A DNA stretch of 64,000 nt from Plantactinospora endophytica (GCF_016862915.1 NZ_BONW01000001.1:248001-312000), one strand, 5' to 3'. Counted from the stretch's first letter, positions 33,598-42,959 are shown. The notes: a model not told the origin generated them from the letters alone. A program made the numbers and translations.

Positions 33598-34826
33598 CCG
33601 GGGTCGGGGCGCCGCCGAGGGTGGCGCTGGTCGGGGCGAGCGGGCACGGGCTGTGGCACCGCCGGATCATCGCCCCGTTGCACGACGCGGGCCGGCTGGA
33701 ACTCGTCGCCCTGGTCGACGTACGGCCGGTGGAGGCGGCACCGGACGCGCCGGTGCCGGCCGGGACGGGGGTCTTCACCGACCATCGCGAGATGCTCGCG
33801 GCGACCCGGCCGGACGTGGTGGTGATCTGCACCCCGCCGCACACGCATCTGCCGATCGCGTTGGACGCGATCCGGGCCGGCGCGGACCTGCTGCTGGAGA
33901 AGCCGCCGGTGCTGTCGCTGGCCGACCACCGTACGTTGGCCGCCGCCCTGGCGGAGGCGGGCCGGGTGGCGCAGATCGGTTTCCAGGCGCTCGGCTCGGT
34001 GGCGTTGCACGAGCTGGTCGCGGCGGTGGCCGACGGCCGGCTGGGCCGGGTCACCGGAATCTCCACCGTGGCCTCCTGGCAACGGACCGACGGCTACTAC
34101 GCCCGGGCGCCGTGGGCCGGCCGGCGCAGCCTGGACGGGCGGCCGGCGCTGGACGGCGTACTGGTGAATCCGCTGGCCCACGCGGTGATGCAGTGCCTGG
34201 CGGTGGCCGGTGCGGCGGTGGCGGCCGGTGCGGTCGCACGGCTGGCCGGTGCCGACGGCACGCCGCCGGACTGGCCGGCCCAGATGGAGTTGGAGCGCTA
34301 CCGGACCCGGCCGATCGAGGTCGACGACACCGCCGCGCTGCGGGCGACGCTCGGCTGCGGCCTGCCGGTGCTGGCCGCGGTGACGTTGGCCGGCGAGGAC
34401 TTCGTCGCCGGTGAGGTGATCGTGCAGGGTACGGCCGGCCGGGCGGTGCTGGAGTATCCGACCGACCACCTGACCCTGCCCGGTGATCCGGGACCGCGTG
34501 AGGTGCCGGGTCGGGTGAACCTGCTGGAGAACCTGCTGGCGCACCGGGCCGATCCGGCGGCGGTGCCGCTGATCGCGCCGCTTTCCCGGACGGCGGCGTT
34601 CACCGCCCTGGTGCAGGCGATCTCGGCCGCGCCGGAGCCGGAACTGGTCGGCGGGGAGCGGGTGGTCTCGACCGGTACCGGTGCGGACCGGGTGCTGACC
34701 ATCCGGGGGATCAACGCGGCGCTGCGCCGGGCGGCGGCCGAGGGTGCGCTGCTGTCGGAGCTGGGTGTGCCGTGGGCGGTGAAGCCGCACCGGGCGGCGG
34801 TGGAGAGGGAGACGGGCGATGCGTGA
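33594..34826 (+). CDS. Gfo/Idh/MocA-family oxidoreductase, second copy in the operon
   Basis: A 410-residue NAD(P)-dependent oxidoreductase. The nucleotide-binding loop reads V-A-L-V-G-A-S-G-H-G, and the conserved E-K-P is in L-L-E-K-P-P-V-L-S. It is only distantly similar to the protein at 27947. The ATG overlaps the stop of the reductase gene (ATGA). It is the last gene of the uronate operon, followed by 254 bp of regulatory DNA before the pectate lyases. The substrate is unknown; a sugar or sugar-acid derivative from pectin is likely by context. Confidence 0.87.
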   Translation: MTGVGAPPRVALVGASGHGLWHRRIIAPLHDAGRLELVALVDVRPVEAAPDAPVPAGTGVFTDHREMLAATRPDVVVICTPPHTHLPIALDAIRAGADLLLEKPPVLSLADHRTLAAALAEAGRVAQIGFQALGSVALHELVAAVADGRLGRVTGISTVASWQRTDGYYARAPWAGRRSLDGRPALDGVLVNPLAHAVMQCLAVAGAAVAAGAVARLAGADGTPPDWPAQMELERYRTRPIEVDDTAALRATLGCGLPVLAAVTLAGEDFVAGEVIVQGTAGRAVLEYPTDHLTLPGDPGPREVPGRVNLLENLLAHRADPAAVPLIAPLSRTAAFTALVQAISAAPEPELVGGERVVSTGTGADRVLTIRGINAALRRAAAEGALLSELGVPWAVKPHRAAVERETGDA

Positions 34827-34967
34827 CGACCGGACCGGTTGCGTGAAAACCGACGACAGGCTGCAAATCCCGGGGACAACTGTTCGATAGAAATCGGACC
34901 GAATATCCCTCTTCTCGGCAAACGGTCGCCGAGACAATTGTTATTGCCTTTCTCCGGTGCAACATAC

Positions 34968-34983
34968 CTGCAAACAGAATGCA
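34968..34983. promoter_or_regulatory. Possible degenerate LacI-type site O3
   Basis: CTGCAAACAGAATGCA shares its first eight bases with operator O2 and ends in a TGCA half-site. It directly abuts the -35 of the pectate lyase promoter. Symmetry is imperfect. Confidence 0.3.
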
Positions 34984-35013
34984 TTGACACTTTTAAGTGC
35001 TCTTACCTACCGT
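34984..35013 (+). promoter_or_regulatory. Candidate promoter of the first pectate lyase gene
   Basis: TTGACA (34984-34989) and TACCGT (35008-35013, fitting TANNNT) are 18 bases apart, in the most AT-rich part of the region. The leader contains the palindrome CGTAACAGTTACG (35031-35043). Confidence 0.5.
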
Positions 35014-35080
35014 TCAATAACAGAAGGATTTCGTAACAGTTACGAGATCCGGCAGACGGTAGACAGACGCGGAGAGTGGG

Positions 35081-36439
35081 ATGCGATCGAGCAGGTTGAC
35101 CGCCGCCGTGGTCGGCAGTCTTCTCGTGGTCTCCGGCGCCCTGGTGGCGCCCGCGACGGCCAGCGCACATGGTAAGGACGGACTGTCCTGGGTGGCCCGT
35201 TTGCTGGGCCGGCAGGTGTTGTCGGCCGATGACGGCTGGGCCGCCGCCGGACCGGGTACCACCGGCGGCTCGGCCGCCACCGCCGACCAGGTGCACGTGG
35301 TGCGGACACGCGCCGAACTGGTCCAGGCGCTCGGTGGCGACAATGCCACCAACAGGACCAACGCTACTCCGAAGATCATTTATGTCAAGGGTGTGGTCGA
35401 CGGTTTCGAGCACGTCGACGGACAATTGCTCGACTGCGCCGACCTGGCCGATCCGGAATACTCGCTGGACGCCTATCTGGCCGCGTACGATCCGGCGGTC
35501 TGGGGGCGGGTGGCGCCGTCCGGGCCGCTGGAGCAGGCCCGGGTGCGGTCGGTGGCGAACCAGACCCGGCAGACCCAGATTAACGTCGGGCCGAACACCA
35601 CGATCGTCGGGCTGCGCGGCGCCACCCTCGCCGGGCTGACCCTGATGGTGGACACCGCCAACAACGTGATCGTACGCAACCTGACCTTCGCCGACGCCCG
35701 GGACTGCTTCCCGGCCTGGTCGCCGACGGACGGCGACGCCGGCAACTGGAACTCCCAGTTCGACCTGATGTCGGTACGCCGCAGCGAGAACGTCTGGGTC
35801 GACCACAACACCTTCACCGACGGCGACAACCCGGACAGCGGACTGCCGGTCTACTTCGGACGGCCGTACATGGTGCACGACGGGTCGCTGGACGTCACGC
35901 ACACCGCCAGTCGGGTGACCGCCTCGTACAACCGGTTCGTGGCCCGGGACAAGGTGATGCTGATCGGGTCCTCCAACACGGTCGGCCCGGACGTCGGCCG
36001 GCTCGACGTCACGCTGCACCACAACCTCTTCGAGGGCACCATGCAGCGGCTGCCCCGGGTGCGGTTCGGCCGGGTCGACATCTACAACAACGCCTACCGG
36101 CTCGGTGGGGACGCGTTCGGCTACGCGATCGGGATCGGCGTCCAGTCGGCGGTGTACGCCGAGAACAACCACTTCACCCTCGGCGACGGCGTTACGGCGG
36201 CCGACCTGCTCTACGACTGGGACGGCACGGTGCTGACCGAGCGGGGCAACTGGGCACGCGAGGGCCGTAAGCCGGCCCGGCCGGTGAGCCTGCTGGCCGC
36301 GTACAACGCCGAGCACGAGCCCGACCTGGGCGGCGACGCCGGCTGGACGCCGACCCTGCGGTCCGGTCCGGTGTTGCCCGCACCGCTGGTACCGCTGGTG
36401 GTGCAGGCCCTGGCCGGCGCCGGCCGGCTGCCGGTGTAG
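35081..36439 (+). CDS. Secreted pectate lyase, PL1 family
   Basis: A 452-residue extracellular enzyme that cleaves polygalacturonate by beta-elimination using calcium. A Sec signal peptide ends near A-T-A-S-A (residues 25-30). The right-handed beta-helix includes D-N-P-D-S-G and V-W-V-D-H-N-T-F, which matches the PL1 V-W-I-D-H signature, then the helix strands V-T-L-H-H-N-L-F-E and L-P-R-V-R-F-G. The Arg in R-V-R-F-G corresponds to the catalytic base region. It lacks the N-terminal laminin-G-like module of its three neighbours and is the most divergent of the four, with an N-terminal extension of about 80 residues before the helix. It is transcribed from its own candidate promoter. Confidence 0.9.
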   Translation: MRSSRLTAAVVGSLLVVSGALVAPATASAHGKDGLSWVARLLGRQVLSADDGWAAAGPGTTGGSAATADQVHVVRTRAELVQALGGDNATNRTNATPKIIYVKGVVDGFEHVDGQLLDCADLADPEYSLDAYLAAYDPAVWGRVAPSGPLEQARVRSVANQTRQTQINVGPNTTIVGLRGATLAGLTLMVDTANNVIVRNLTFADARDCFPAWSPTDGDAGNWNSQFDLMSVRRSENVWVDHNTFTDGDNPDSGLPVYFGRPYMVHDGSLDVTHTASRVTASYNRFVARDKVMLIGSSNTVGPDVGRLDVTLHHNLFEGTMQRLPRVRFGRVDIYNNAYRLGGDAFGYAIGIGVQSAVYAENNHFTLGDGVTAADLLYDWDGTVLTERGNWAREGRKPARPVSLLAAYNAEHEPDLGGDAGWTPTLRSGPVLPAPLVPLVVQALAGAGRLPV

Positions 36440-36572
36440 CTCGCTGGCCCCGGTCGTCCCGCCGGGTCCAGCCCAGCGGCGGCGCGGCGCCGCCGGAACG
36501 CAGTACCCCCACACGCCGCCGTCGCCGCGCCGGCGGCGGCCCACCACCCCCCACCACCCAGGGAGGTTCACC

Positions 36573-38195
36573 GTGCACGAGAACCAGCGCCGGAGACGAC
36601 CGAGCTGGCGGCTGACCGCCGTCGCGGGCGCGGCCGGACTGCTCACCGCCGCCGCGATGACCGTCGCGATGCCGGCCGCCTTCGCCGACACCCTGCTGAC
36701 CGACAACTTCGAGGACGGCAACTCGTCCGGCTGGTCGACCTCCGGCGGAAGCTGGTCGGTGGCGACCGACGGCAGCCGGGTCTACCGGCAGTCCGGCACC
36801 AGCAGCGACGCCCGTACCCTGACCGGCACCACCTCGTGGAGCGACTACGCGGTGCAGGCCCGGGTCAGGCCGACCGGGTTCAACGGCGCCAACCGGCACG
36901 TCGGGGTGATCGCCCGGGCGCAGAGCAGCAGCCGCTACTACGCGCTCGTGGTGACCAGCACCGGCGGGGTGCAACTGGTCAAGCGGGACGGTTCGGCGCC
37001 GGTCGCGCTGGCCAGCGGCACCGGTGCGGTACCGGTGAACACCTGGGCCACGCTGCGGCTGGAGGCCACCGGCAGCACGCTGCGCGGGTACGTCAACGGC
37101 AGCCTGTCGGTGCAGGCCACCGACTCGGTGCTCTCCTCCGGGCGGGTCGGGCTGGCCGCCTCGTACGCCAGCGGCTCCTTCGACGACGTCGAGGTCTCGA
37201 CCGTCACCGGTACGCCGCCGACCGGTGGCCCGACCGGCGGGCCGACGTTGCCGCCGACCGGTCCGCCGCTGGACCCGGGTGCCCCGCCGATCGGCTTCGC
37301 CTCGGTCAACGCGCTCGGCCAGAACGGCACCACCGGTGGCGCGGGCGGCCCGACCGTGACCGTCTCGAACGCCACCGACCTGCTCACCGCGATCAGCCGC
37401 TCCGGTCCGTTGAACATCCGGGTCAACGGCATGATCGCGTTGCCCGGCCCGATGCACGACGTGATGTCGGACAAGACCATCGTCGGGGTGGGCGCCAACT
37501 CGGGGATCACCGGCGGCGGCCTGAACATCGGCCTGGCGGTCAGCGACGCGACCAGCCCACCGGCGAACGCCATCCACAACGTGATCATCCGGAACCTGAA
37601 CTTCCGGAACACCGTCGACGACGCGATAAACGTGCAGATGTTCTCGCACCACGTCTGGATCGACCACAACGACCTGTCGGCCGGCTACGACGGCCTGATC
37701 GACATCAAGCGCGGTGCCAGCTACGTGACGGTGTCGTGGAACCACACCCACCACCACACCAAGAACATGCTGCTCGGGCACGACGACAGCAACGCGGCCC
37801 AGGACACCGGCTACCTCAAGGTCACGTACCACCACAACTGGTACGACCGTACGCCGCAGCGCAATCCCCGGGTCCGGTTCGGCGATCCCGTGCACGTCTT
37901 CAACAACTACTTCGTCTACAACACCGACGTCGGGGTGGCCTGCCAGCTCAACTCCGGTTGCGTGGTGGAGGGCAACTACTTCGAGGACGTCGAGGTGCCC
38001 TGGTCGATCAGCTACTCCGGCTCCCGGGGACGGCTGGTCGCCCGGAACAACGTGCTGGCCGGTACGAGTGAGCCGGGTGACTCCGGTGGCTCGGTGACCG
38101 AGCCGAGCACCTTCTACCCGTACACCGTCGCCGACCCGAACGGCATCCGGGCGACGGTGATGGCCGGCAGCGGTACCGGGAAGCTGCCCTTCTAG
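36573..38195 (+). CDS. Secreted pectate lyase with N-terminal concanavalin-like module
   Basis: A 540-residue secreted protein. A basic N-terminus and hydrophobic segment end at A-A-F-A-D, then an about 175-residue beta-sandwich module begins D-N-F-E-D-G-N-S-S-G-W, probably a carbohydrate-binding LamG-like fold. A Pro/Gly/Thr linker of about 30 residues leads to a PL1 pectate lyase domain (from about residue 245) with H-H-V-W-I-D-H-N-D-L, L-I-D-I-K-R-G and P-R-V-R-F-G. The GTG at 36573 has GGGAGG upstream. A strong hairpin follows the gene. The modules are close relatives of those in the next gene. Confidence 0.92.
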   Translation: MHENQRRRRPSWRLTAVAGAAGLLTAAAMTVAMPAAFADTLLTDNFEDGNSSGWSTSGGSWSVATDGSRVYRQSGTSSDARTLTGTTSWSDYAVQARVRPTGFNGANRHVGVIARAQSSSRYYALVVTSTGGVQLVKRDGSAPVALASGTGAVPVNTWATLRLEATGSTLRGYVNGSLSVQATDSVLSSGRVGLAASYASGSFDDVEVSTVTGTPPTGGPTGGPTLPPTGPPLDPGAPPIGFASVNALGQNGTTGGAGGPTVTVSNATDLLTAISRSGPLNIRVNGMIALPGPMHDVMSDKTIVGVGANSGITGGGLNIGLAVSDATSPPANAIHNVIIRNLNFRNTVDDAINVQMFSHHVWIDHNDLSAGYDGLIDIKRGASYVTVSWNHTHHHTKNMLLGHDDSNAAQDTGYLKVTYHHNWYDRTPQRNPRVRFGDPVHVFNNYFVYNTDVGVACQLNSGCVVEGNYFEDVEVPWSISYSGSRGRLVARNNVLAGTSEPGDSGGSVTEPSTFYPYTVADPNGIRATVMAGSGTGKLPF

Positions 38196-38199
38196 GACC

Positions 38200-38247
38200 C
38201 CGCGCGCGGCGGTACGGGCCACCGCACCCCCGCACCGCCGCGCGCGG
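38200..38247 (+). terminator. Strong GC hairpin after the second pectate lyase gene
   Basis: CCGCGCGCGGCGGT (38200-38213) and ACCGCCGCGCGCGG (38234-38247) are perfect 14-bp arms with a 20-base loop. It lies four bases after the stop codon. Confidence 0.75.
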
Positions 38248-38430
38248 CCCCGACAGACCACTTCTCCGGACGGAGCCCGCCGTATCGGCCCGTCCTGTTG
38301 TCCAACCCCCTGGTCGACGTCACCCGTCCCGGGTCGACCCGACCCTTGAAGATTGACAACCTTCGATCAATTGCGCCATCAGATCCGAGGCCGGTGCCCG
38401 TCAGGGCAAACGCATAACCGAGGAGGTTCC

Positions 38431-41037
38431 GTGAGTACCACCGAAACCCGGCGGAGACATCGTCGTGGTCTCCTGCTCGCGACCGGCTCCGCGCTCGTCG
38501 CGGTCGCGCTCGCGATCGGGATGGGCGCCACCGCCAAGGCCGCGACGCTCTTCTCCGACAATTTCGAGGACGGCAACTCGACCGGCTGGACCGCCAGCGG
38601 CGGTTCCTGGTCGGTCGCCGCCGACGGCAGTCAGGTGTACCGGCAGACCGGCACCAGCAGCGACGCCCGGGCCCTGGCCGGCACCACGAGCTGGAACAAC
38701 TACTCCGTACAGACCCGGGTGAAGCCGACCGCGTTCAACGGCTCGAACCGGTTCGTCGCGGTGCTGGCCCGGGTGCAGAGCAACACCAGCTACTACTACC
38801 TGGCGTTGCGCAGCAACAACACGGTCGAGCTGAAGCGGCTCTCCGGCGGCTCCTCGACCACGCTGGACACCGCCAGCGTGTCGGTCGGCCTGAACACCTG
38901 GTACACGCTGCGTCTCGACGTCTCCGGCAGTTCGCTGCGCGGGTACGTCAACGGCACGTTGCTCACCGAGGGCAGCGACAGCCAGTACGGCACCGGCCGG
39001 ATCGGGGTGGCCACCTTCAACGCCACCGCCAGCTTCGACGACGTACTGGTCAGCGACAGCGTGAGCACGCCGACCACCCCGCCGACCGGTGGCCCGACCA
39101 CCACCCCGCCGCCGACCGGCAACCCCGGCCCGAACGTGGCCGACGGTTGGGCCTCGGTGAACGCGCTCGGCCAGAACGGCACCACCGGCGGCGCGGGCGG
39201 CCCGACCGTCACCGTCAACTCGGCGGCGGCGTTCGTCGCCGAGGCGGCTGCGGTCGGACCGAGGATCATCCAGGTCAACGGCATGATCGACCTGCCCGGC
39301 CCGATGCACGAGGTCAGCTCGGACAAGACGATCGTAGGCCTCGGCTCGAACTCCGGCTTCACCGGCGGCGGACTCAACATCGGCCTGCCGATCGACGACG
39401 ACATCACCTCGCCGCCGTCGAACGCCGTGCACAACGTCATCCTGCGGAACCTGAACTTCCGCAACTGGGACGACGACGCGGTCAACGTGCAGATGTTCTC
39501 GCACCACATCTGGATCGACCACAACACCTGGACGACCGGTGCCGACGGCGGCGTCGACATCAAGCGCGGCTCGTCGTACGTGACGGTGTCGTACAACCAC
39601 GCCGACGGCACGGACAAGAACATGCTGCTCGGGCACGACGACGGCAACGCCGCCCAGGACGTCGGCTACCTGAAGGTCAGCTACCACCACAACTTCTTCG
39701 ACAACACCAACCAGCGCAACCCGCGGATCCGCTTCGGCGACCAGGTGCACGTCTACAACAACTACTACCTCAACACCGGCAACTACGGTGTGGCGTCGAC
39801 CGAGAACGCGGGCGTGATCGTCGAGGGCAACTACTTCGAGAACGTCGACGACCCGTACCACCTCGGCGAGGCGTCCTCCGGGGACGGCCGGCTGGTCGCC
39901 CGGAACAACTGCCTGGTCAACTCCGGGGCCGGCCAGACCGGCGGCAGCGTCAGCAACCCGCCGTACGCGTACACCATCCAGACCGCCTGCGACATGAAGG
40001 CCGTGGTGTCCGCGCAGGCCGGGGTCGGTCGGGTCGGGCTGCCCGGCGGGCCGACCAACCCGCCGCCGACCACCACGCCGCCGCCCACCACCACCCCGCC
40101 CGCGACGACCCCGCCGCCCACCACCGGCCCGCCGCCGCAGACCGGTCTGGTCGGCTGGGCGGCCCAGGCCGGTGGTACGACCGGCGGTGCGGGCGGTTCC
40201 ACCGTCACCGTGTCGAGCTGGGCCGACCTGCGGACCCAGGCGCAGGCCAGCGGTGCCCGGACCATCCTGGTCAACGGCATGCTCAGCGGCTCGGGAACCA
40301 TCGAGGTGACGGCCAACAAGACGATCCGGGGCGTCGGCGCCAACTCCGGCATATCCGGTACCACCCTCAACATCGAGGACATGGAACCGGCCAACGTGAT
40401 CATCCAGAACCTGAACATCCGTGGTAACCCCGGGACCGACGCGATCCAGGTCGAGAACGCCAGCCACATCTGGATCGACCACAACACGCTCTCCAGCACC
40501 ATCGAGAGCGACCCCGACTACTACGACGGCATGATCGACCTGACCCATGCCGCCGACTACATCACGGTGTCCTGGAACATCGTCCGCAACCACTGGAAGA
40601 CCTCACTGGTCGGCCACTCCGACGGCAACTCCAGCGAGGACGTCGGGCACCTGCGGATCACGTACCACCACAACTGGTTCGACCGCACCTTCGAGCGCAG
40701 TCCCCGGGTGCGGTTCGGCGAGACGGTGCACGTCTACAACAACTACTACCTGAACGTCAACAACAACACCGCGTCGTACGCCATCGCCTCCACCATGAAC
40801 GCGGGCGTACTCGTCGAGGCCAACGTCTTCGAGAACGTGCTGCAGGCGTGCTGGTCGGCGAGCGGGTACGCGGACTCCGACCCCGGCCGGCTGGTGGCCC
40901 GGAACAACTCGCTCACCAACTCCGGCCCCTGCGAGGTCAACGGCACCGTGGCCGCGATTCCGTACAGCTACACGGCCGAGAACGTCGGCAACGTCAAGGC
41001 ATCCGTCACGGCGGGTGCCGGCGCGGGCCGGATCTGA
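38431..41037 (+). CDS. Secreted protein with two pectate lyase domains
   Basis: An 868-residue secreted enzyme. A Tat-like N-terminus (R-R-H-R-R-G-L-L-L-A) and cleavage after A-K-A-A are followed by a concanavalin-like module starting D-N-F-E-D-G-N-S-T-G-W. The first PL1 domain (H-H-I-W-I-D-H-N-T-W, P-R-I-R-F-G) leads into a Pro/Thr-rich linker (T-T-P-P-P-T-T-T-P-P) and a second, different PL1 domain (S-H-I-W-I-D-H-N-T-L, P-R-V-R-F-G). Two catalytic domains of one lyase family in one chain are uncommon. The GTG at 38431 has GAGGAGG upstream; the frame is open to 38353 without likeness. A TTGACA at 38353-38358 may be a promoter element, but I see no good -10. Confidence 0.92.
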   Translation: MSTTETRRRHRRGLLLATGSALVAVALAIGMGATAKAATLFSDNFEDGNSTGWTASGGSWSVAADGSQVYRQTGTSSDARALAGTTSWNNYSVQTRVKPTAFNGSNRFVAVLARVQSNTSYYYLALRSNNTVELKRLSGGSSTTLDTASVSVGLNTWYTLRLDVSGSSLRGYVNGTLLTEGSDSQYGTGRIGVATFNATASFDDVLVSDSVSTPTTPPTGGPTTTPPPTGNPGPNVADGWASVNALGQNGTTGGAGGPTVTVNSAAAFVAEAAAVGPRIIQVNGMIDLPGPMHEVSSDKTIVGLGSNSGFTGGGLNIGLPIDDDITSPPSNAVHNVILRNLNFRNWDDDAVNVQMFSHHIWIDHNTWTTGADGGVDIKRGSSYVTVSYNHADGTDKNMLLGHDDGNAAQDVGYLKVSYHHNFFDNTNQRNPRIRFGDQVHVYNNYYLNTGNYGVASTENAGVIVEGNYFENVDDPYHLGEASSGDGRLVARNNCLVNSGAGQTGGSVSNPPYAYTIQTACDMKAVVSAQAGVGRVGLPGGPTNPPPTTTPPPTTTPPATTPPPTTGPPPQTGLVGWAAQAGGTTGGAGGSTVTVSSWADLRTQAQASGARTILVNGMLSGSGTIEVTANKTIRGVGANSGISGTTLNIEDMEPANVIIQNLNIRGNPGTDAIQVENASHIWIDHNTLSSTIESDPDYYDGMIDLTHAADYITVSWNIVRNHWKTSLVGHSDGNSSEDVGHLRITYHHNWFDRTFERSPRVRFGETVHVYNNYYLNVNNNTASYAIASTMNAGVLVEANVFENVLQACWSASGYADSDPGRLVARNNSLTNSGPCEVNGTVAAIPYSYTAENVGNVKASVTAGAGAGRI

Positions 41038-41052
41038 CCGCGCTCCGAACAC

Positions 41053-41126
41053 GGTTCGGACAGCGGCTCAACAGGTTCGGGTAGCGGCTCAACAGGTGCA
41101 GGTAGCGGCTCAACAGGTGCAGGTGG
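41053..41126. repeat. 21-bp tandem repeats downstream of the double pectate lyase gene
   Basis: Three units of 21 bases (41053-41073, 41074-41094, 41095-41115) plus part of a fourth share the core AGCGGCTCAACAGGT. They start 16 bases after the stop codon. In the same frame as the upstream gene they would encode G-S-G-S-T-G-A type linker residues. Confidence 0.8.
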
Positions 41127-41258
41127 TGGCCGGCGATCGGCTCCGGTCGGTCGCCGGCCCCCTGCACAACCAGCTCGGCACACCGTGCACCGCGGTGGCC
41201 GTGGCTCCACCACCACCCCGTCGCGCAACGCTGCGCGCAAAGCCCAATGGAGGAAGAG

Positions 41259-42842
41259 GTGCGGAACGGAAGAACTCGTCGCGGCCTGCTGGCCGCGGCC
41301 GGCGCGGGCGTACTCGCCGTCGCGCTCACCGTCGGAATCATCACCAACCCGGCCCAGGCGGCCACGCTGTACTCGGACAACTTCGACGACGGCAACGCCG
41401 ACGGGTGGTCGAAGTCGGGCGGTGACTGGGCGGTCGCCACCGACGGGTCGCCCGCGTACCGGCAGGCCAACTCGGGCAGCGAACTGGCCCGGGGCTTCGC
41501 CGGGGACAACGGCTGGACGAACTACCAGGTCCAGGCCCGGGTCAAGCCGCTGTCGTTCAACGGCGCGAACCGGGTCGTCGCGATCGCCGCCCGGGCGAAC
41601 AGCGCCACCCGGATGTACCGGCTGGCGCTGCTGAACGCGAACCGGGCCGAGTTGCAGGCGGTCAACGGCAGCGCCATCACGGTGCTCGGCTCGGCGTCGG
41701 TCTCCGTCGCCACCGGTAGCTGGTACACCCTGCGGCTGGTGGTCAACGGCAGCACGATCCAGGGCTTCGTCAACGGTACCCAGGTCGGCTCGGGCAGCAG
41801 CTCGGCGCAGACCGCCGGCCGGATCGCCCTGGTCACCGTCTTCGCCAGCGCGATCTACGACGACGTCAGCGTCGACACGGTCGGCTCGCAGCCGCCGACC
41901 AACCCGCCGACCGCCACCACCCGGCCGCCGACCGGCCAGCCGACGACCCCGCCGTCGACGACCGGGCCGCCGGTGCCGCCGCAGACCGGGCTGGTCGGCT
42001 GGGCCACCCAGAACGGCGGTACCTCCGGCGGCGGCAACGCCGGCGCCACGACGGTGACCAGCGCCTCGGCGCTGACCAGCGCGGTCGGCTCCAGCAGCGC
42101 GGCGGTGATCCGGGTCTCCGGCACCATCTCCTGCTCCGGCATGCTGCGGGTCCGGTCCAACAAGACCATCCTCGGCGTCGGCGCGAACGCCACCATCTCC
42201 GGCTGCGGCTTCACGATCAACGGCGACCGCAACGTCATCATCCGCAACCTGAACTTCCGGGGCTGGGACGACGACGCGATCAACGTCGAGACCGGGGCCA
42301 CCAACATCTGGGTGGACCACAACAGCTTCACCGACGGGTACGACGGTGCCGTCGACGTGAAGCGCGGCTCCGACTTCGTGACGATCTCCTGGAACCGGGT
42401 CTACGGGCACGACAAGTCGATGCTGCTCGGCCACAGCGACGACAACGCCAGCCAGGACGTCGGGCACCTGCGGGTCAGCTACCACCACAACTGGTTCGAC
42501 GGCTCCGGAACCCGGCACCCCCGGGTACGGTTCGGCAACCCGGTGCACGTCTACAACAACTACTACTACAACAACGAGTACGGCGTCGCCTCCACGATGA
42601 ACGCCGGGGTGTTGGTCGAGGGGAACTACTTCGAGAACGTCGACGAGCCGACCCTGGTCGGGTACGCCGACTCCGACCCCGGAGCGGTCGTGCAGCGCAA
42701 CAACTACTTCGTCGGCTCCGGCTCACCGCAGAGCGGCGGCGGAAGTGTCGCCGGGATTCCGTACTCGTACCAGCTCGACAGTGCCAGCAGCGTGAAGTCG
42801 ATCGTGACCAGCGGCGCCGGTACCGGCCGGATCGGCCTGTGA
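41259..42842 (+). CDS. Secreted pectate lyase with N-terminal concanavalin-like module
   Basis: A 527-residue secreted protein. It has a twin-arginine-like start (G-R-T-R-R-G-L-L) and cleavage near P-A-Q-A-A. A concanavalin-like module begins D-N-F-D-D-G-N-A-D-G-W, followed by a Pro/Thr linker and a PL1 domain with T-N-I-W-V-D-H-N-S-F, A-V-D-V-K-R-G and P-R-V-R-F-G. The PL1 domain is closer to the second domain of the previous gene than to the others. GTG 41259 has GGAGG five bases upstream. An ATG at 41247 in the same frame has no ribosome-binding site. Two strong hairpins separate it from the convergent msiK gene. Confidence 0.92.
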   Translation: MRNGRTRRGLLAAAGAGVLAVALTVGIITNPAQAATLYSDNFDDGNADGWSKSGGDWAVATDGSPAYRQANSGSELARGFAGDNGWTNYQVQARVKPLSFNGANRVVAIAARANSATRMYRLALLNANRAELQAVNGSAITVLGSASVSVATGSWYTLRLVVNGSTIQGFVNGTQVGSGSSSAQTAGRIALVTVFASAIYDDVSVDTVGSQPPTNPPTATTRPPTGQPTTPPSTTGPPVPPQTGLVGWATQNGGTSGGGNAGATTVTSASALTSAVGSSSAAVIRVSGTISCSGMLRVRSNKTILGVGANATISGCGFTINGDRNVIIRNLNFRGWDDDAINVETGATNIWVDHNSFTDGYDGAVDVKRGSDFVTISWNRVYGHDKSMLLGHSDDNASQDVGHLRVSYHHNWFDGSGTRHPRVRFGNPVHVYNNYYYNNEYGVASTMNAGVLVEGNYFENVDEPTLVGYADSDPGAVVQRNNYFVGSGSPQSGGGSVAGIPYSYQLDSASSVKSIVTSGAGTGRIGL

Positions 42843-42868
42843 CGGGCAGACTGCTGCCCTGACCGACG

Positions 42869-42904
42869 CCCGCCAGCGTCGCCCGGCACCGCGACGCTGG
42901 CGGG
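42869..42904 (+). terminator. Terminator hairpin 1 between pectate lyase and msiK
   Basis: CCCGCCAGCGTCGC (42869-42882) and GCGACGCTGGCGGG (42891-42904) form a perfect 14-bp stem with an eight-base loop. Confidence 0.8.
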
Positions 42905-42923
42905 AGGTCCGGTGGAAAGCGAT

Positions 42924-42959
42924 CGGGGCGGTCACCTCCGGAAGGAGGTGACCGCCCCG
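42924..42959 (-). terminator. Terminator hairpin 2 between msiK and pectate lyase
   Basis: CGGGGCGGTCACCTCC (42924-42939) and GGAGGTGACCGCCCCG (42944-42959) form a perfect 16-bp stem with a GGAA loop. It lies 21 bases beyond the msiK stop and can serve both convergent genes. Confidence 0.8.

Noticed and set aside
36440-36572. GC-rich inverted segments between the first two pectate lyase genes considered as a riboswitch or terminator
   Set aside because: Several short overlapping GC palindromes can form, but no single strong stem or known riboswitch core is visible.
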